NCBI GenBank assembly: GCA_014526335.1
Contig: JACTAT010000002.1
Location: 1,588,752 to 1,652,751 of the forward strand
Direction: 5' to 3'
Length of the DNA: 64,000 nt
Source: Chrysaora quinquecirrha
Lineage: Eukaryota; Cnidaria; Scyphozoa; Semaeostomeae; Pelagiidae
Position numbers and translations under genes: made by a program. Under the pieces are notes generated by a model. The model was not told where the DNA came from. It made no database searches and worked only from the letters and a program-made list of their open reading frames with translations. Shown one piece after another: positions 1-13,500 of the stretch. Position 1 is the first letter of the stretch. Each line of letters begins with the position of its first letter.

Positions 1-1572
1 TATCTCGTACACCCTCAGTTAGAATATATTTTGTTTTGGTAGGACTCTGTAAGAATCCTTTTGTTTTAATTAGAATCTCGTACCCTTTTTCGACGAGTGA
101 AATGCTGGTGCCCCAAGGATTAGAGAAGGGGTCATTGGGCATGATGGTTTTCGCTTATTCGACATATTGAGAGCGGTTTTACAGTTTTTAACCTTCAAAA
201 AGTACGGTTTAACGGTTTTTCAATCTGCGATTTCGGTGCGGTTTTACGGTTTTAACAAGACACATGTACGCTTGTATGGTTTCTGGCTAAAAAATTGTGG
301 TTTTACGGTTTTTTGACCCCCCTATGACCCCCCCCATTAGAGGACGCGACGCATTGTCGTTGTCGCATTCGTTGTTTCCTGGTTTCCCGTATTATGTAGT
401 TGACTTGATCTTGACCTGCTCCAGCTCCTGCAAGTTGTTGCCTAACTAGACTACTTACTCGCCCTCAACGAGATGATACATTTGAAAGTTAAATAAATAC
501 GTATAGACATAGTCATGGTATATAAATAAAGAGAAGTAAACAGTAAGTAAGAAAGTAAAATATATGGATATGAATGAAGAATATCAATTTTCCGTCTATC
601 CTTTCAACAGTCAGGTTTATAGGACTGTTGCAGACATTCAAGGTGAAGAAGCAAACGACATTAGAAATTTACCAGTCTGCTGAATATGAAGTGGCTGTTG
701 CTCATCTTCATTGCTCAAAGATCTTGAGTGTAAAACGAACTTCAGACCTTTCAAATCAAGCGACATTTTCAACAAATATTGCCTTCAGCAATTCAGACAT
801 GTTGATTATACCTGCCATATGTATAAGAGAAAGAAAGGACATTGTGGGATTTGATAAAGTACAATGATGTCATTAGAAATTAAAAATAATAATCACAATT
901 GACTAATTATTCTCAGGCTATGCATCACTGGAGATAAGACCAATGTTAATTATTAACAGCACAAAGGGTGGCAGTTTGGCTTTTTTCTTTTGAAGGCTGC
1001 AGGTTATGGTTATGATAACTTTTCCTATTTTTGAATTTTTGCACCTTCGATGAAATGAAAAATTTACATGGCACACCCACCTATGTGAGTTACTAATGTT
1101 TTCTGCATTTGTTTTGTTCACAGCATTCAGGTCAATCAATCAGCCCTTCCCCTTGCAATGATGTGGTGGGACTGGGACGTGTGAGGTAGTATACTCAGAC
1201 ACCACGTCCCAGCTATCTTCTCCGTTGCTTTCCTCTAGATTTTGTGCCTTCATTCCTTCAAAAACATTTAAATGACCAAGAAATTCATTGCTTTCTTTTC
1301 AATTCAATGACCAAGAAAATAAAACTTTCCCTTCCTCCCTTTTGTTTGTTTACTTGTTGTCATCCATTCTCCAATGCCCCCAAAACAAAAACATTATCAA
1401 CAACGTCATGTGTGACGTTTCTTGTCATGTGATAGTAATCTAACCAATCAAGTTACGATGCGCACGCACAACCATGCAACCTACACACCACGCCGATCTT
1501 CTTCCTTTCTGTCGTTGCTGCGAGTGAAGTTGAACAAATTTTGAAGTTTGAGAATAAAATCTTCGTAAAGTC
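1..1572. other. Upstream flank of SAFB-like gene, with dispersed repeat
   Basis: No convincing gene. Bases 1-125 are a copy of a dispersed repeat (also at 36845-36976 and 51841-51985), followed to about 320 by degenerate runs of CGGTTTTACGGTTTT and C-rich tracts. An open frame at 574-867 (97 codons) and an overlapping short one from 564 have no recognisable domain. A 10-bp hairpin arm pair lies at 1172-1181 and 1203-1212. The last ~100 bases hold the presumed promoter and 5' UTR of the SAFB-like gene. Confidence 0.5.
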
Positions 1573-4500
1573 ATGGCTGCATCGAGCCCTGTAATCGATG
1601 GCAAGAAAATTTCAGATTTTAAGGTCGTTGACCTGCGATGTGAGTTAGAAAAGCGTGGCCAGGATACCAGAGGGCTGAAAGTTGAGCTTGTCAAGAGACT
1701 TGCAAAGGTGAGGGTGGAGGACGGCCTATCTCTGGCCTTTCGCTAGCACAACGAAAAAGGTTTTTCTGTCCATAACTGTTGGAAGCCTGTGTAAGGTTCG
1801 GTCATTTATCCTTAAAGTTCGGACATTTTCTTATCAATGTATATGAAAAATAAAGAATTGAACCTAGGCTAAAAAGACTGAATGAAAATGCAACAGGCCT
1901 GGCCGGGAATGCAACAAAATGCAAATGGCGTGATCAGTTGTTTTATTAACGACACGTTGACCAGAAGAATAACAGCATTGAGAAATCCTATTTGACTTTC
2001 TTATGACAATCCAAACTAGAATGTGTGCATTCTGCGCACGGAAGGCTATTTTTATTGTCAAAATACCCATATTATTGAGCCTCTGATGGGGGCATTTTAG
2101 GAGCAACAAGCAATGGAGGAAGACGTAACAGGGGCCGGGAGCATTGGAAGAAAGCACGGGAATTTGGGGGCAAACAGATGTTTGGAATTGAGTAAATCAC
2201 CTGGAGCACAATCTTACTATCAGTTTTTCAAACAGTAGGGGAATTGTTTTCTATTGTTTTAGCCAAAATTGTGCACCAAAATTCTTTGGTAAACAGGGTG
2301 ATAACCCCTTCCTTGCTAAATTTCACGCTAGCCCTGCATACATATACACAATTTCGGGATTTGCAAAGCCGTATTCTAAATGGGGAAAAAACCTCTCCAA
2401 ATTCAATGGCGGCCTATCTGAGAAAAGCTGAGAAATTCGTATTCTCAGAAAATAAGCTCTCAATTTGCCTCCAATTTATATAAATTGAAGACAAATTTAG
2501 AACTTATTTTCTGAGCATACAAATTTTAAAACTTCTCTCCTATAGGTGGCCATTGAATTTAGAGCGTTTTTTGCCCCACTTAGAATATGGCGTCGTGAAC
2601 CCTGAAATTGTGTATTATGAGTTTTATCTGATGAAATTGAAATACTAATTCATCCCAGGAATGAAAGCAGTTTATCAAAATTAAAACTTAACTAGTACAC
2701 CAACAACAACACACGGACCTCCTAAGGTTATCTTTCCAATATTTCAACTACTTTTTTATACTAATACTAAAATCTAAATCTAAATGCAGGAAACTGGGCG
2801 TGCGATGCACCAGCCCTTTGTTGCCTGTGTTATAAATGTTGAAGGTTGGTCCGAACAAGAACAAGAAAAGAATAGATAGGCCGTCTGCTATCGAACAACA
2901 TAACACAATATTCAATAATGATAACAAGCAAGAGTAGAACTAAGTTACATAACAACTGAGCAACGCCCTAATCGTACGATGCTCCTACGCAGAGGTAAAG
3001 TACATAATAATCATCATAACATATCATACTCTAATGAATTCCTAACAGCCTGCCTACCTAAAAGCTTGTACGGTCGGTGATTGAAACCAAAATTTCCAAA
3101 TTTCTGGACCAATGCACCTGTTCAACAGAAAGACTGCTGAAGAAATCAAATACAAAACAAATCATAAACTCAACCAAAAGAAAAGGGATAGGGAGGGGGG
3201 GAGACGATCGAACTAACTGCAGCATGTCCGCGAACCACACAGAATGACCTGCTCACATGAAACACCAAATATTAAACACAGCGAAATGCCTACCGTCTCC
3301 TTCTACGGAAATGCAGTACGACTATACTAGGAGGTGTTGATGACTAGGAGTGAAATCACACCAAATAGCCTGTGGCAAGCTATAATTGTTTGCCATATGT
3401 AAAGCCAAAGCCAACCGAACATGTGGAAGGAACAACTTAAACAAAACCCAACCTGAGCTAGGAACATCAACAACAACAGCAACAACAACTTAAGCTAACG
3501 TCCTAGTTGTTTTAACTCAGCTTAAATCTCGATTTAACCCGTATTTGTTTTTTTCTCAGGTATTAATGGAAGAAAATGGAGAGGAAGCAGCACCAGAAAC
3601 TGTTACAACACCTCAACCTCAAACTGCTGGTCGAAGTTCAAGTAGAAAGAGTACCCCAAGTATGAAATTTTTATGAATCTATGAATGCCACCTTTTATAT
3701 AAGAACCAAGTTGCAAGTGAAATGGTGTATTTAACGCCAGTTGCTAGGATCTTAGAAGTGAATGAACTAAAAAAACTTTGACATCACACCGTAATTGGGC
3801 CTAAAGGCCTCACCACACTAAGCTCCCGACACCATGAGTTAGCTTGATTACACCACCAGGGTGAATTCCGTGTTACCAACATGCCAAGAAATGCCAGGGA
3901 AACTTGACTTCATGCAAAGGAAACAAAAGATTTCTGTGACAAATTGTGATGGACAGTTTTATTGTTCTTATGTTTTCATCCATGCACTCTTTTGTGAAGC
4001 CAGTGTAAAATCCAATCCAGCTTTTTGAAATTTGATGCAAAGTGTAACCCCTGTTCTAAGGAGATGTTGACTTGGAGATGGTGTACAAAGTTTCCTATTA
4101 CGTATTATTATACATTGTGTGACCATCATATTTTGCTTTCTTTTTGTAATTATGAATTTTATTTAATTTTGCAGGGAGAAGAAGTCAAAAGATTCAGGTA
4201 AAAATTTGAACAGTTTAACCCTTTCACATCCGCCAACACGTTTTCGTGTTTTGATCGGAATGTTCTTGACATCCGCCAACACGTTTTCGTGTTTTCCGGG
4301 TGCCTCCCATAAAAGGGCAGTAATCTAAATAAGGAATGACAGAATGGCTCTTTATTGTATAGGAAACAATAGGGCTTGAATAGCTCTATCTGATTGGTTC
4401 ATTTCTTCTATATGTTTCTATATGAAAACTGGAGCAATACCTGTTCAAAGTTTGAAAGTTGTTTGTCTGTTATTTTCAGCGCGGAAGTAATGGTGGTTAG

Positions 4501-7500
4501 GCCACATCGTTCCTTCGAGTTTTAGAGCTTTGCTTCCAGTGATTTGGCAGGATTTACAAATAATTTTTGGATAAATTGAAGAAGAAATGCAACTGGAGTT
4601 GGTGGAAATGTTTTATTTGATTTTCGGATGAGAAAGAAGGATTTGAAACTTTCATTTTGAATGTTGCTCGCAAGGCGCGGCAACGCAGGAAAAGGAAAGA
4701 ATAAATTTTTAGGACATCTGGTGAGAAATTCGATAGAAGCGGACAAAAAGAACTTTAGATCATAAAAAATATTTCATTTGTTAACTTGAAAGCTTTCTGT
4801 GTATTGTTTATTTTATTTTTTTTCAAATCAGAGTGAATTTTACTGTTGAAAACTGGCTCTGAAATTTGTCAGTTTCATCCTTGTGGAATGCTCAGGGAAT
4901 GCGGATTGCAAGAGTAGATGGCCTTAGGAGTGCGGATGTGAAAGGGTTAAAGTGTTTCATTTTACAAAAAACTTGTTTTGTAGTGTACTCTATCCATCTC
5001 TTGGCTCCATTCTGTGTTGAAAGTATGTACTTTTGCAAAGATTTTCATTATAGCAAAAGGACAGTTCACATTTCATCTAAACACAAACAATAAGGGCCAA
5101 TATAATACTATTATTGGAACAATGGTTTGCTCCCTATGATTGTTTTAAAGTGAAAAGAGGGACATAAAATGTTCCTGTATATATCACTAATCCTGAAGTT
5201 GTGTACAGCTCAAAGATCAGTAAAATACCATGCAAGAATGCATATTTTTTATTTTCATGCTGCTGCATAACTCTGGTAGCAAAATCACATTGCATAATGG
5301 TATGGTGCCATGGATAAGGTTTTCTTTAGTTGAAAAGCTAAATGCTCTGGACTGCTAAAGGTGCCGAGGGGACACATTTCTTTGTTGCTTTGTTTTAGGG
5401 AGTTAAGGAAAGCTGGGCTCCTAGCAAAAAACAACCCCAGAGGGGCCCAGCTGTCTCCTCAAAACCAATGATTTCACATTCAAGTACACTGGTGTTGATA
5501 TTTTTAATGTAGAAAATTTGCATTCTGACTTCCTCTTTGGAGCATGCAATTTGCAGTCAGATCCAGTCAATTGCAGTCAATTTGCAGATAAGCAGACAAA
5601 ATTTATGATCTAGAAATTTGCTTTATTCAATCATCGCAAATGATTTCCCTTTGAGTTTATTGTTAGCCAAGATACTTTGATAGTCAGTTGATTTTATTTT
5701 TTGTTTTTCTAGAAGCCCACAGAACCACAGGAAACACCAGAAGGTAAGAACTTGAGGTGTCTTGAATAATGTAAAAGTATTAGTTAAAAATTATCCATAG
5801 TTACCTTTCTAAGGATCAGTGAGGCAGTGTAGTTGTGGCATATGGTCAATGTTTATAAACATTATTGTAGTTTAATAAATGCTTATAAGGAATGTGATAT
5901 GCAGTGTACTGCCTTCGTGCTGTGCTGAGACCCTTGTTGTGAATCCTTACAAATTTCATTTTGACTTGATGGGAAATACTGATCAACTATCAATATATAT
6001 CAGCTCCTTCAGTTTGCTGAATGCTGAAAAATCAATGCAGTTGTTTTCAGTGACTTGTGACCTTACAATATTCGAAGAAGAAATCTATCTACAAAAACAG
6101 CCGGCTCTACTGTTTTGAACAAATCATCCATCCTGTCAGTGCTTTGAGAAGAATCGGTGTGATGATGCTGGTTTTACAGCCTGCTATGAAATTCATCATT
6201 GGACAAAGAGAATTGTTTGCTTTCTTTTTATAATTGCCATTCTGACTTCAAACTTTCTTTGAATGGCTTTGGTGCACATTCTTCCTGAGCGTTCAAGATG
6301 TATTGAGAAATACTTTTGAACAATTCATTTTTGCTGTATGAAAACTGCAATTGTTATACAAAGTAAACTGGATCTGACTGGTGAATCACTCATTGAACAC
6401 CATTGGCCCTTACTTTGCTGATATTCCCTTGGGAATTGACATTTGCTCAACTTTAACACAAAATGCATTGAAATTATGGATATGGCATTTGTTTAATGGA
6501 CATTTCAGTTTCATGCATCAACATTCTGCATCATCATCGCTAAGAAAAAGCCTGGAATTATCTTGGCACTGAACATTCATGCTTGATGGATCTTCTAAAG
6601 AATGTTGCTTCAAAGCTGCAAATCTCTTCACAGTCCATACTCTTCATTTGCATACATCATTTGTAACTGTGTAATTTATGGACAAAATGAAAGACAACCC
6701 TCTACTGCAAGTACCTGTCTCTATTCCTGATGTCATAGACTTTTGAAGTTATTAGCCAAGCAAAAGAAAAAGAAATGTTTCAAAAGTTCATCCATCTAAA
6801 GGTTGATGTTATGCCAAGTAACATTTGTAGCATTATCTTTCTCCTTCAACATCAACAACAACAAATTGAAAAAACAATTAGTCACTTCATTAGCAATTCA
6901 ATCAACAATGGTTCATATCCGTGCCACATCAGAGTCTACTATGCTGCCACTTTTTGCCAAGAAGATGCTGTCTTCCCAAGACCTCGACTTTTGTTCCTTG
7001 AGCCATATTCATCCAAGAGAAGAATCATCTCAGGAAAACCTTTGGTTTGTTTTTCATGCTTTTGGTGCAATGCTTTGCTGAAAAGAGCCCTGATTTGGTG
7101 CAGTTGCTTGTCAAGAAGATGTTTTCCTAGAAAATGCTTGCAGAAGGGATGCTCATAATTGCCCCCTTTGCAGAAAAGCCTTTTAATTGGACTTAACCTA
7201 ACATCACAAGACAGATACAACAAGAATGAGAACTGTAAAGAAGAAATCACACCACTGACAACAAGCTCATGTTGCTGTGCCTTGTATTGCTGCTCTTCAA
7301 TACAAAGAGTCCATTTTACACCATAATTTGCCAAGAAGATGCTAGTACACTTCTTTCTATATCAGCCTTTTCTAATGGCCTGGACTGTCATACATCATGA
7401 GCAACATACACCAAAGTCAGCAAGACATGCAAATGCTTCAGGTGTAATCATGGCAATGCATTTGTCAAGTTTTGCATCATCAATATTTCTTCCGTTGCAT

Positions 7501-10500
7501 CATCAGTCACTGCATATCACTTCCTGTTAGCACATTTATATAAAGTTTTCTCTTTGATCAATGATTGTCTGAAGTGATTTAAATATGACAAATATCCTTG
7601 ATGGCAAAAATTGCTTTACCTGCTAATTCTCATCTGTTATGGTGAATATATTGTGCTCAAATTGTCCCTTGATTAATGTTTTCTTTAAAAATAATGATAA
7701 GTGATTGTATGTGCATGTTTTCTACAAGCAGATGGTTCCCAAGACATAAATCATCAAAGTGAAAGCATTGCTGACAATTTTCAAGCAAGTGAACAACCCA
7801 GTCTTATTAAGAATGACAATTTACTTTCAGACTCCCTAATTGTTAATGCAATGACTCAGTTGCCCAAGGGCTTGAAACAGTCGGTGCTCTTGATGAGCCA
7901 CATACTGACATCGAGAATCCAGATGAATTTTTCCAAGAAGATGCATATGTAGAAAGTGGAAAATCAGGAAATGAGGAAGATTTTGCTCAACAAGATTATG
8001 TTGATGATGTAAATTTCAATGCAGCAGAAAAAGATTTTGAAGTGATTGAAGGTCAAGAACAGTATGATGTTGTAGAAGAAGAAGAATTTGAAGATGAGCA
8101 AGAAGATGATGCTGTAGTTGAGGAAGCTGGAGAAATAGAGGGAGAAGAAGGAGAAGAAGAAGAAGGTTATGAACAGGAAGAGATGAGCGAGGATGAATAT
8201 ATTGAAGAAGCTGATATTCCAGGAAGAGCATTGGTCGATGGAGAGGGTGAAGAACAGGAATATTATGAGGAACATCCCAATGAAGATGATGATAAGGAAG
8301 AGGAAGAAGCTGCGGAAGAAGTAGAAGACCAAGATGCGCAAGGTGAAGAAGAAGAAGGCAAAGAAGAGGAAGAGCAAATGGAAGAGGATGTAGATCAAGA
8401 AGGCAAAGACGAAGGTGATGTACAGGAGGATGAAGCAATGACGGAAGAAGATATGGAAGATGAGAAAGCAGAGGAAGAAGGAGATGAAGCTCAAGTAAAG
8501 GATGAAGATGAAGGCGTACAAGATGATGGTAAGGAAGAATCAGAAATGGAAAGTCAAGGTGATGATGAACAAGAGAAAGATGAAGATCATGTAAAGATTG
8601 AAGATACAGCAAATGAAAGTGTTGTAAAAACCACTAAAGAAGATGAGAATTTAGAAAAAGATGATACATTACATGAAGATGATAAAGTAGACATAAAATT
8701 AGAGGAAAATGAATTCACCCAAGAACAATCTTCAAATGAAAATAAAGATAATGATATAAATAAAGATAATATCAAAGTTGAGGAGGAAAGTGAAAATGTC
8801 GTGCAGAAAATGAGTTGGAATCAGCAAAAGAAAGTGAATCAAAAGAAAAAGAAAAAAGTAGTTTGGATGCGGAAAGTATCAAAGAAAATGGTGAGAAAGA
8901 AGTTCAAAGGTGCGTCATCGGTAGTGTTCGTATTATTTGTTTTTATAAATCAATCTCCCATTTTTTTTATTTTATTCTCATCCGTTATGAAAACCTGTAT
9001 TATCAGGTAGGTAAGTGTACTTCTTTGTATGCTAATTATTTAAATTGGGTCATTTGAAAGCTAAAAAGGCTACCTTCAAAGTGCTGTATTTTGTCCTGGG
9101 CATTCTTATCAAATATCGAAATGTTTATCCACCAGAGTTTCGTCTCCTACTCGTGTTTTAATTTCATGCTTGATTCGTTGGTCCGAAAATCACTATGGTC
9201 CTAAGGTTCTCAATGCTTTTCATGAGCAGTTCTTAAGATTAGTTGCTCTAGAGTAATGGATGTGAGCTCGTCGTAGATTTTTGTTTTGAGACAAGAAATT
9301 TGCAGTTAAAATTGCGTTTTCAGAGAAACAACAATAAAATCACTTTTGAAGGTGTTGTTCTCTTCCGATTTTTCCAAATAATTTATATGTTTATTTCTTA
9401 TTAATAAATTCGTTAGTGAAAACAATGATAAATTTTGTATTGTTGCTTAAGAAAGGTCTGGGAAAAGTTTCGTTTTGTTCAGGCTTAATAAATTAACGAT
9501 TTGATTTAGATGATAATTCACTAAGAGCAGTAATTTTGTGTTGGGAAAATTATAAAATGAAGATTTCAGGGTTATTTTAATAAAGATAAATGATAAATAT
9601 AGTAGATTAAATTGCTTTGTAGTAACGTAAATTTGGTCGATCGTATATCCAGTCAAGCATCTCGGTGTATAAATGGCTTTTTTATCAGGGCAAGGGGCTC
9701 TTCGGCCATTTTGGGGATGTTTTATGAAAGTAACGTAACTTAGACCCTTCTGTGAACACCGTTAACCTACGGTTTCACAATCGCTAAGGAGTGGGACCCT
9801 CTTGCTTATTCCAGGAAAGACTCACTGCTGTTGATTTCACCCTGATTCTGCTATTGATCAAACCAAGTTTATTAACACCAGATTAATTTTCAGCCAGTCG
9901 AATCAATTAGATTTTAAGATTGATCAATGAACACACAGTATTTTCAAAGTGGTTGAACTTGTAGTTTGAATAGGGTATACATTGTTGCTGTAGCACCTCC
10001 TATTATTTTGCCATAGTAACTAAGGACTGAAGTACTTTTTCAAGTAGTATTTTTAGAGCAGCTACTAGGAATACCAACAGTTCTCACTTGCAATGTTTAC
10101 TTTTGCAAATAAATTTTATCGAAAACCTGTGATTGTTGTGTTGGGCGTTGTCACCAAGCCTCCCCCCCCCAGCAATTGAGAAAATTTCCTTGATCCCTGA
10201 ACATAAGTTTTAAACAAGAAATTCAATTTCGAGTTACAGATCTTCATCAGTATTCCTTGTGCTTGGTTCATACTTTGTTGCTCTTTTCTTAGCTCTGATG
10301 CCGATGTAGATGCCGGGAAATCAAAGGAATCTTCTGCTGAACAAAAAGATGAAGGAAAAGAAGAAAAGAAAGCTGAAGATGCACTTAAAGATTCAAAAGA
10401 AAATGAAAAAGATCCTAAGAAGGATATTATTAAAAGCATTTGGATCAGTGGCTTATCATCAGTTACCAGAGCTGCCGATCTTAAGACTAAATTCAGTCAA

Positions 10501-13500
10501 TATGGCAAGGTAAGTCGTCGGCTGCCAGAGCATTTTTTAAGAAATTTTCACTACTGGGGAAAATTTAGAAAAAGGGCCTAAAAGCGTAATAACCAAAAGT
10601 AAAATACATCATTTTAAAGATTTTCACAGTTGGCTCAAAACAAGAAATTTTGTACGAAGCTCAAACAAACAATATCTTTGCTAATACTGCCAATGCCTAA
10701 AATACATGTCGTAGATAATTAAAGACATTTTCACTACTACCAGCTGATTTTCAAGTGGATAAGTGTGAATTGACAAGGGCAAAAAACTACTGGGGAAATT
10801 GTATGATTTCAGCGCTCACTACTGGGGAAGGCATTGGGCCTACTGGGGAATGTTCCCCAGTAGTTACACTGTTAAAAAATGCCCTGTCGGCTGCAATACC
10901 TCAGTCATATGTTACATACATTGCTCTTTAGAACAAATATAGGGTGTTAAGAAAGCAGTACTTAGCTCCTCAAAAACTGAAGAAAATTCTTTACTGGGTT
11001 TTTCAAAACTAGGAAGTTTTTGTTTAAGCATAGATTTGCATGAGAAACGTTTTTATCATGTGACTGATGAAAATAGACATTATGTGCGATCTCCTTTAAT
11101 TTTCTCTTCCAAAAACTTTAGAATCGATTTGATGATGAATGCATATCTTAACAAAATAGCCCTGTTTTGAAACAAAAATGTAAGAAAGTTTGAACAATAG
11201 ATCCTGTAATTTTCCGTAAATAAACTTGAGATGGGCTCAAATTTTTTAAATGTATGGGAATTATTGTTGTAGGTGATTGGAGCTAAGGTTGTGACAAGTG
11301 CCAGGTCACCTGGTACACATTGTTTTGGTTTTGTAACAATGTCAACGTGTGAAGAAGCAGCTACTTGTATTGAAAAATTGAACCAAACTGAAATTCATGG
11401 AAAAATTGTCACTGTTGAAAAGGTAAGCCAGTCTATGTTTTGTTCTGTTTCAGTATTTGTATTCATGAACGACTTTTGTTTTTGATGGAAATCAGAGAGC
11501 TGCTTAGGCCCTGGCCAAAAGATCAAACATTGTTTGTCAAACATTTGAAATTTGCTTGTAAAGCAAAATGCTTTACCGTTTGAACACTGGCCATAATTTT
11601 TTTGCTTGCTTCAACGAATGTTAAACAAATTCTGCTTATTTATGCTTGCAAAGCAATGTTTTGTGGCATGGTTAAACATACAAAACGTTGCTTGATAAAC
11701 AAATTCCAAATGTTTGACAAACAATGTTTGATCAGCCAACAACATAGAGCATCATATTGTTGATTAAATTTTCACCTCGTTTCCTTCTTCAGTTTTGATT
11801 GTCGCTGGCAGCATTCTCGACAATCCTTCATTTTAATAACTGTATATATGTTTATAACGTATTTTATCGATTTACGTTCAAGAGTGTGTTTGAAATGATA
11901 TTTAAAATCTGTTGTAATTTTGTTTTTGTCTTTTTTCATTGACCGAACTGTTTTGCATTTCTTGCAGGCTAAAAATGATCCTACTCCAAAGAAGCCACCT
12001 CCAAAACAAGGTACTTTAGCCTTCGAAAACTTTTACACTGCATTTAGTCCGAAGTATTGTACAGTCTTGTCAAGTCGTATTCAGAGATGTTTGATTGCTA
12101 TCAGCTATTTGCTGAACATTACAGAACAAGAACATTTCTTTTGGAAACGGCTCGTTTCAAGACTGCTGTGATTTGCAGCATCATTCAACAGGTTGTTTAG
12201 TGCGTTTGACCAGCATAATGAACATGACTGAACAACTTGCAGCATTGCTGAACAGATGGTGAGCATTGTTCATTCAAATGTTTAGTGCGTTTTACCAGGG
12301 CTTTAAGGTTTCAAAATTCAATTTCAGACAAAAAACCTGATGAGAAAAAGCAGCCTGCTGGAACCTCTGCTCAGAAGTCAAGCCGAACTTCAACTAAGCC
12401 AGGTAAACTTGAAGAAAACTTGTTATTTTTTTTTCAGTCTTATTCAGTGGATTTTACTTTTCTACATAACGCCTGCCAAAAGTCTTGAAACACTTGCACT
12501 ATTTCTACTTCATTTAAAGCAGAATTGAAACCTCTCTTCACAAAAAATGTTGGTTTGTGTCAGCAAGAAAGGAAAAACTAGTCATTCTTAAGGAAATAAG
12601 GGGGTGTTCCGGCGACTTTCGGCAGGAATTGTAGTGTCTTTAATTTTTCATAAGCAGTTGGATTTTTGTATTTTTGTTTGCTTGTTCTGTTTTGTGTTGC
12701 TGTCTATTTGGCTGTACTTGTCTCAAAGTTATTTTCGCTTGTGTGCAGTTTATTAAGTCTCTATATTTTATCACATAGGCTCGTCCACAAAAAAAGAAGA
12801 GTCAGAAAAATCAGACGATAAGAAATCGGATGTGACCAAATCAGCTGAAAAAGACAAGAAGACTGATGAACGTGAAGATAGAGATAGAAGAAGAGATCGA
12901 AGCAGAGATAGAAGTAGGACGGACCGACGTGGATCCGATCGTCGTAGGAGATCAAGAAGTAGAAGCAGACATCGTTCAAGAAGTCGTGACCGAAGGACAT
13001 CAGGCAGTGCAAAACGATCTGAAAGTAAGGATGATAAGAAAACAGAGGAATCAAAAGACGACAAAAGTAAATCAGAAGATGGAGATAAAAAGGTAAAATC
13101 GATTGAAGAAGTAAAGAAAGAAAGACAAGAAAAGATTGAAAGAGAAAGAAAGCTAAGGGATGAAAGACGAAGAAGAGAACGTGAAAAAGAAAGAGAACTA
13201 CGCGAAGAAAGACGAAGAGCACAAGAACTCCGTGAGAGAGAACGCCGTGAAAGAGCTCGTAAGGAAGAAGAAAGAATGCGGCGGAGAGAGAAAAGCAGAG
13301 AGAAATTGAACGAGAAAGAGAGGAAAGAAAAAGGAGAGAAAGAGAGCGATTGCAGAGAGAACGGAGAGAAAAGGAAAAAGAACGTGAAGAGAAAGAGCGA
13401 TTAGAGCGAGAAAGGAAACAACGTGAAGCAAGATTAGAGCGCGAGAAAATCGAAAGAGAGAGACTACAGCGAGAAAGATTGGAAAGAGAACGTATAGAGA

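Noticed and set aside
574..867. 97-codon frame upstream of SAFB
   Set aside because: No recognisable domain, competing frame of similar quality, no splice context; not strong enough to call.
1440..1694. Minus-strand frame across SAFB exon 1
   Set aside because: Opposite strand of the SAP-domain exon, which has a clear start and donor.
6775..7158. 127-codon frame in a SAFB intron
   Set aside because: Overlapping open frames on both strands, no domain, and clear exons lie on each side of the intron.
7964..8612. Long minus-strand open frames rich in Phe/Leu opposite the acidic SAFB exon
   Set aside because: They are the reverse complement of GAA/GAT-rich codons; composition, not coding.
12761..13222. 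Minus-strand Leu/Ser/Phe-rich frames opposite the SAFB Arg/Glu region
   Set aside because: Shadow of AGA/GAA-rich coding sequence.
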